Below, one piece after another: positions 61,260-64,000 of a stretch of DNA of 64,000 nt; the stretch's first letter is position 1; every line of letters starts with the position of its first letter. Location of the stretch: positions 1,711,996-1,775,995 of the forward strand of contig NZ_CM000745.1 in the NCBI RefSeq assembly GCF_000161455.1, given 5' to 3'. Below the pieces are notes generated by a model. It did no database searches and was not told where the DNA came from. It was given only the letters and a program-made list of their open reading frames with translations. The position numbers were made by a program, and so were the translations under genes. This DNA comes from Bacillus pseudomycoides DSM 12442. Lineage in GTDB: Bacteria > Bacillota > Bacilli > Bacillales > Bacillaceae_G.

Positions 61260-61407
61260 CGACATAAATCCTTTCTTTTTAGGGGAGAGAGCATCCGGCC
61301 ATGCATAGAAGCGGTCAGATCATCTTCTTGCCCTATGCCAAGTGAAAACAGAGAGAGAAAACGAGTGCAAGTCATCTTTTTTCTTCGTAGCAGCGATTTA
61401 TATGTCG
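61260..61407. ncRNA. Structured element of unknown class between ykyA and mgtC
   Basis: The ends CGACATAAATC (61260-61270) and GATTTATATGTCG (61395-61407) pair, closing about 125 nt. Inside, GCATAGAAG (61303-61311) can pair with CTTC (61324) and CTATGC (61333-61338). The interior is G-rich (AGGGGAGAGAGCATCCGGCC) unlike its AT-rich flanks. The CCCTATGCC piece recalls part of the M-box but the rest of that riboswitch is not found. It could be a repeat of the B. cereus group, an untranslated RNA, or a riboswitch. Confidence 0.4.
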
Positions 61408-61514
61408 AAAAATCAAAGTGGATTTATATAGTATGATGTTAGGTAATACATAAATTTAAGGTGTAAGGCTCAAATGCGAAAAGGTAATGAAATACCTTAA
61501 TCAAATAATATAGA

Positions 61515-61562
61515 CAAAAAAGCTGAAAGACATTTAAATTATAATGTTTTTCGGCTTTTTTA
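61515..61562 (+). terminator. Terminator upstream of mgtC
   Basis: AAAAAAGCTGAAAGACATT pairs with AATGTTTTTCGGCTTTTTT. It lies after the structured element and before the mgtC leader, so it may close an untranslated RNA. Confidence 0.85.
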
Positions 61563-61633
61563 ACTTGTAGGACAGAAAAGACTGGAAATGAAATTCTAAA
61601 AGAGTTATAGTTTAATGTTTAAGGAGAAAAAAG

Positions 61634-61687
61634 ATGTTTAAGAAAAGAAATGATGAACATCATATAAGTAAGGAGAATGAAAAATGA
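61634..61687 (+). CDS. 17-codon leader ORF overlapping mgtC
   Basis: The ATG at 61634 follows AAGGAGAAAAAAG. The peptide MFKKRNDEHHISKENEK ends at TGA 61685-61687, which overlaps the mgtC ATG (ATGA). Its end also contains the AAGGAGAATGAA site for mgtC. Translation of the two is therefore linked. Confidence 0.5.
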   Translation: MFKKRNDEHHISKENEK

Positions 61688-62361
61688 CATATGAATTTTT
61701 ACTCAAATTAGGTTTGGCACTCTTTTTAGGTTTATTTATAGGCATTGACAGGCAACTAAAGAATAAACCACTCGGTGTGAAAACAAGTATGGTCATTTCT
61801 GTAGCAAGTTGTTTAATTACGATGGTTTCGATTGAATCTGTGAATGTTTACTCTTCACCAGGACATACAAATATGGACCCAATGCGTTTAGCAGCACAAA
61901 TTGTAAGTGGTGTTGGTTTCCTTGGAGCAGGTGTAATTTTAAGAAGAAATAATGATGTGATTTCAGGATTAACAACAGCATCAATGGTTTGGGCAGCATC
62001 TGCTTTAGGGATTGCAATTGGGGCAGGTTTTTATATACAAGCAATCGTTGCAATGATTCTTATTATATTAGCCATAAATGTATTGCCACACCTTGTTAAA
62101 ATAGCAGGTCCTTATTCTTTAAGACAAAGGGATTTAGCGATTAAAATTATCGTAAAAGAGCACCGAGAATTAGATGGCATTTTTAAACAAATTAAAAACT
62201 TAAACATGCAAGTGAAACGCGTGAAAATTAAAGATATTGATAGTGAATCTCAGCAATTAGAAATGGTTATATTAGCACCTGAAGATTTATATACAACCGA
62301 ATTATACAGTTCCTTAAAGGAAATTGATCATATTGTTTCGGTTGAGGTTGAAAGTAGATAA
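61684..62361 (+). CDS. MgtC/SapB-family membrane protein
   Basis: A 225-residue protein with five membrane segments: ALFLGLFIGIDRQLKNKPLG at the start, then TSMVISVASCLITMVSIE, and RLAAQIVSGVGFLGAGVILR with GLTTASMVWAASALGIAIGA, the MgtC signature. A cytoplasmic C-terminal ACT-like domain follows (LAIKIIVKEHRELDGIFKQI). MgtC proteins matter for growth at low magnesium and, in pathogens, for survival in macrophages, partly by acting on the F-ATPase. Many Bacillus copies have unstudied roles. A terminator at 62395 follows. Confidence 0.88.
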   Translation: MTYEFLLKLGLALFLGLFIGIDRQLKNKPLGVKTSMVISVASCLITMVSIESVNVYSSPGHTNMDPMRLAAQIVSGVGFLGAGVILRRNNDVISGLTTASMVWAASALGIAIGAGFYIQAIVAMILIILAINVLPHLVKIAGPYSLRQRDLAIKIIVKEHRELDGIFKQIKNLNMQVKRVKIKDIDSESQQLEMVILAPEDLYTTELYSSLKEIDHIVSVEVESR

Positions 62362-62394
62362 TTATAAAGTTTAATGAGTGAAACAAGGTTAAAT

Positions 62395-62427
62395 CAAAAA
62401 AGGGTGATGAAATTCACCCTTTTTTAT
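62395..62427 (+). terminator. Terminator after mgtC
   Basis: AAAAAAGGGTGA pairs with TCACCCTTTTTT around TGAAAT. Confidence 0.88.
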
Positions 62428-62473
62428 TTGAAAAGTATTGTTTTTTTACACTATTATGAGTAGTAATAACCAA

Positions 62474-62546
62474 CCTTCAATTTTAGAAAAAATAAAGAAG
62501 TTAAGCGAATGATGAAGAACCTCCCATGATTAAAATTCCACTTTAT
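62474..62546 (+). repeat. Decayed bcr1 fragment
   Basis: AATAAAGAAGTTAAGCGAAT and GATGAAGAACCTCCCATGAT are followed by TAAAATTCCACTTTAT. These line up with the centre and right end of bcr1 with a large internal deletion and many changes. The left end is not found. Confidence 0.6.
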
Positions 62547-62576
62547 CAGTAGGGAAAACAAGACCGATTTGTTGTC

Positions 62577-62724
62577 TAGCCTCCTTCATAATTTTTTTGC
62601 TCTAACCTTGAATAAACCGCTGTAAGAGAAAAGTCTTGTAATATACGTGAATCTTTGATAGATCTAGTTGCGATTGTATTTGTTCCAACTATTCCAACTT
62701 TAAAATGTTTTTGATATGAATTGC
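62577..62724 (-). pseudogene. Gfo/Idh/MocA oxidoreductase remnant (N-terminus only)
   Basis: On the minus strand the sequence reads KVGIVGTNTIATRSIKDSRI then LQDFSLTAVYSRLEQKNYEG and stops at 62577. The GIVGTN..I motif and F.LTAVYSR are the start of the NAD-binding domain of this family. There is no start codon in place and nothing after about 45 residues, so it is a truncated relic. Confidence 0.75.
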
Positions 62725-62835
62725 CATAGGAAATTAATTATATAGGGAAGAATGGGAAATATTAAATGATTTGCTTAATTGATATAGATGCTATGTTACC
62801 CTTTGGTATAATGAGGGACAAGAGGGGGAGACGAA

Positions 62836-63369
62836 ATGGATATAACAATTAGAAAGGCAACAGAAAAGGATATAAAAGGGATCGCAAAAGTGCATGTTGA
62901 TAGTTGGAAGATAACATATAAAGGAATAATATATGATGAAATCATAGACAATGCAACGTATGAAAGTCGGGAAAAGCAATGGGAAAATATCTTTAAACAA
63001 GCGGTAGGAAATGAATATAGGTATGTGGCAGAAACGTTTGATCAGAAAATTATAGGATTTATTGATGGTGGTCATGAAAGAACAGGAAAGTATAATTGTG
63101 ACGGAGAACTGTATGCGATTTACTTATTGAAAGAATATCAAGGAAATAAATTAGGAAAGAGATTATTTCAAGAACTTGTGTCAGAATTTATAAAAAATGA
63201 TATGTCTTCTGTATTAGTATGGGTTGTTTCTAGTAATCCTTCTAAGCTTTTTTATGAAAAATTCAGACCAGAACTTATTGATACAAAATTTTTGGAAAGG
63301 TTAGCTGTAGAAGAAACGGCATATTGTTGGAGAAATATTAAAAGTCTGTATAAGAGCTTAACATATTGA
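62836..63369 (+). CDS. GNAT-family N-acetyltransferase
   Basis: A 177-residue acetyltransferase starting MDITIRKATEKDIKGIAKVH after GAGGGGGAGACGAA. The acetyl-CoA loop is YLLKEYQGNKLGKRLFQELV (Q/R-x2-G-x-G/A, here QGNKLGK) after GELYAIY, and the C-terminal part is VWVVSSNPSKLFYEKF. The DSWKITYKGII opening is typical of a Bacillus subgroup of unknown substrate. Its stop codon lies 4 bp before the hairpin that marks the end of an IS200/IS605 element, so its last residues may have been altered by that insertion. Confidence 0.88.
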   Translation: MDITIRKATEKDIKGIAKVHVDSWKITYKGIIYDEIIDNATYESREKQWENIFKQAVGNEYRYVAETFDQKIIGFIDGGHERTGKYNCDGELYAIYLLKEYQGNKLGKRLFQELVSEFIKNDMSSVLVWVVSSNPSKLFYEKFRPELIDTKFLERLAVEETAYCWRNIKSLYKSLTY

Positions 63370-63373
63370 ACTA

Positions 63374-63408
63374 CCCCCACCTACCTCTATAAGAGCTTGA
63401 GGTGGGGG
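63374..63408 (-). mobile_element. IS200/IS605-type right-end hairpin
   Basis: CCCCCACCT (63374-63382) and AGGTGGGGG (63400-63408) form 9-bp arms, with CTC..GAG pairing inside the loop. This is the subterminal hairpin expected at the right end of an IS605-family element whose TnpB-like gene is on the minus strand at 63661-64000. No TnpA (Y1) gene is in view. Confidence 0.65.
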
Positions 63409-63660
63409 ATTCTCCTGTCTCTGTCCTCACAAAAACAGTTCCTCTCGTTCAACAAAGAGGATACAACAATATAGAGTTCGGTAGTGTCTGTATGTAATGT
63501 AAGACGACCCATTCTATCTTCCGACGAAAGGTAAACAAAATAGGTACAGCTACTTTGTTCTTATATCGAGGATAGAACACTTTGTCATGCATCCAGTTCC
63601 TAGACTTGTTATCTGCTCTGGTAATAAGCGTGAAAATCTGGGACAAAGTGCTCTTTTTTA
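63409..63660 (-). ncRNA. Region 3' of the TnpB-like gene, candidate omega-RNA scaffold
   Basis: In IS605 elements the RNA guide of TnpB comes from the segment after tnpB and runs through the right end. Here this is about 250 nt without a coding gene on either strand that I can support. It contains GTCCTCACAAAAACAGTTCC and AAGCGTGAAAATCTGGGACA. The call is made only by position. Confidence 0.35.
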
Positions 63661-64000
63661 TCATGCAAATAGTTTTGCTAGTTTTTTCTTTTCATTTTCA
63701 AACAAGTGTAACCGTTCGATTTGTAAGACTTCTTTCGGTTGATCTACATCGTATAGCTGATAGAAATGATGCGTGCGAATATCCAATCGATTGTTTAATT
63801 GATGCCAATGGCTCCAGTGATGTGCGTCTTTCTTTGGAATATAAGGCTGAAGCACCCCAGGTACTTTTTCTTTATACCCTAACCCTCGGCGCCCAATCGT
63901 AAAAGCCGCGGATTGATGAATAGAGATGCCGAATTTCCGCATGTATTTCATCTTTCCGGAGATTGAAGTGTAAGCGGGATTCACTTGAAAGACAGCCACA
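63661..64000 (-). CDS. TnpB-like protein of an IS200/IS605 element, C-terminal part
   Basis: The gene enters from beyond the right edge and ends at 63661; about 112 residues are visible. The segment VNPAYTSISGKMKYMRKFGI then SIHQSAAFTIGRRGLGYKEK and HHWSHWHQLNNRL matches the end of a TnpB subgroup. The usual zinc ribbon (CxxC pairs after the TSxxC motif) is missing: GKMKYM stands where SKCG is normal. The third RuvC acid expected in D..AA.NI reads HQSAAFTI here. TnpB proteins are RNA-guided nucleases that help the element persist. Activity of this type is not assured. Confidence 0.8.
   Translation of the reverse strand, partial: VAVFQVNPAYTSISGKMKYMRKFGISIHQSAAFTIGRRGLGYKEKVPGVLQPYIPKKDAHHWSHWHQLNNRLDIRTHHFYQLYDVDQPKEVLQIERLHLFENEKKKLAKLFA

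Noticed and set aside
61187..61375. Minus-strand 62-codon open frame across the structured element
   Set aside because: No ribosome binding site is seen, it runs into the end of ykyA, and it follows the folded sequence; more likely a chance frame.
61260..61407. M-box (magnesium) riboswitch before mgtC
   Set aside because: CCCTATGCC is similar to one conserved M-box segment, but GTTAGGTGAGGCTCC and TGCTAAAGCTC are absent and a terminator at 61515 separates the element from mgtC. It is listed only as a structured element of unknown class.

Overview
The window is low-GC Gram-positive DNA with strong GGAGG-type ribosome binding sites. It almost certainly comes from a Bacillus cereus-group chromosome. 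The evidence is: six full or decayed copies of what I recognise as the bcr1 repeat of that group; an EntFM-type SH3b/NlpC-P60 protein; two peptidoglycan deacetylases resembling B. cereus BC1960 and BC1974; and a T-box-controlled hom-thrC-thrB operon close to entFM. No rRNA, tRNA or CRISPR array was seen.

Layout. (1) 1-9.5 kb: formate dehydrogenase and molybdenum cofactor locus. It holds the 3' end of a formate dehydrogenase alpha subunit, a DUF1641 partner, an MpsC-domain protein, fdhD, moaA, a formate/nitrite channel, moeB, moeA, moaE, moaD and an Mrp-type ATPase. Formate would enter by the channel and be oxidised by the Mo enzyme; FdhD and the Moa/Moe proteins make its cofactor. moaB/moaC and mobA are not in the window. 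(2) 10-13.5 kb: an ArsR regulator with a long operator dyad, an unrecognised Cys-rich protein, a SulP/STAS transporter with a Cys tail, a stand-alone DltC-type carrier protein and a PhnA/YjdM zinc-ribbon protein. This is the most unusual cluster. (3) 13.8-25 kb: BrnQ, a methylmalonyl-CoA epimerase-like protein, the copper proteins YcnJ and YcnI, an IS3-family remnant, an EamA exporter divergent from a LysR regulator, an Rrf2-DsbA-nitroreductase group with shared 19-bp operators, and an AI-2E transporter. (4) 25-34.3 kb: L-lactate dehydrogenase, a COG0523 GTPase behind a Zur box, a decayed short-chain dehydrogenase, a serine hydrolase and a five-gene Liv-type ABC transporter.

(5) 34.3-51.2 kb: a mosaic of small accessory genes. 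These include a germination-receptor remnant, a DUF6376-like lipoprotein, a pair of half-size EamA proteins, an S66 peptidase (MccF/LdcA), a D,D-carboxypeptidase, a second nitroreductase, TauE/SafE, TrmB, EntFM, an alpha/beta hydrolase, a chimeric ABC-exporter/histidine-kinase deletion relic, an SDR, a nonsense-interrupted O-methyltransferase, an ANT(6)-like adenylyltransferase, a peptidoglycan deacetylase, an SdpI-like protein, a NUDIX hydrolase and a PPOX-type flavoprotein. (6) 51.3-55.7 kb: bcr1, two tandem threonine-type T-boxes, a 22-codon leader ORF and hom-thrC-thrB. (7) 55.8-64 kb: a GH101/GH129-related lipoprotein, an LCP (LytR-type) protein, a second peptidoglycan deacetylase, YkyA, a structured element of unknown class, MgtC with a 17-codon coupled leader, a Gfo/Idh remnant, a GNAT acetyltransferase, and the 3' part of an IS200/IS605 TnpB-like gene that runs off the right edge.

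Three themes stand out. Gene decay is frequent: I count six to eight remnants, one a fusion through a coincidental shared motif. bcr1 insertions sit exactly at gene ends and in one case supply the stop codon. Regulatory dyads are readable (ArsR, LysR, Rrf2, Zur, a PhoP/WalR-like tandem, T-boxes). All functional calls rest on reading motifs by eye; no database search was run.
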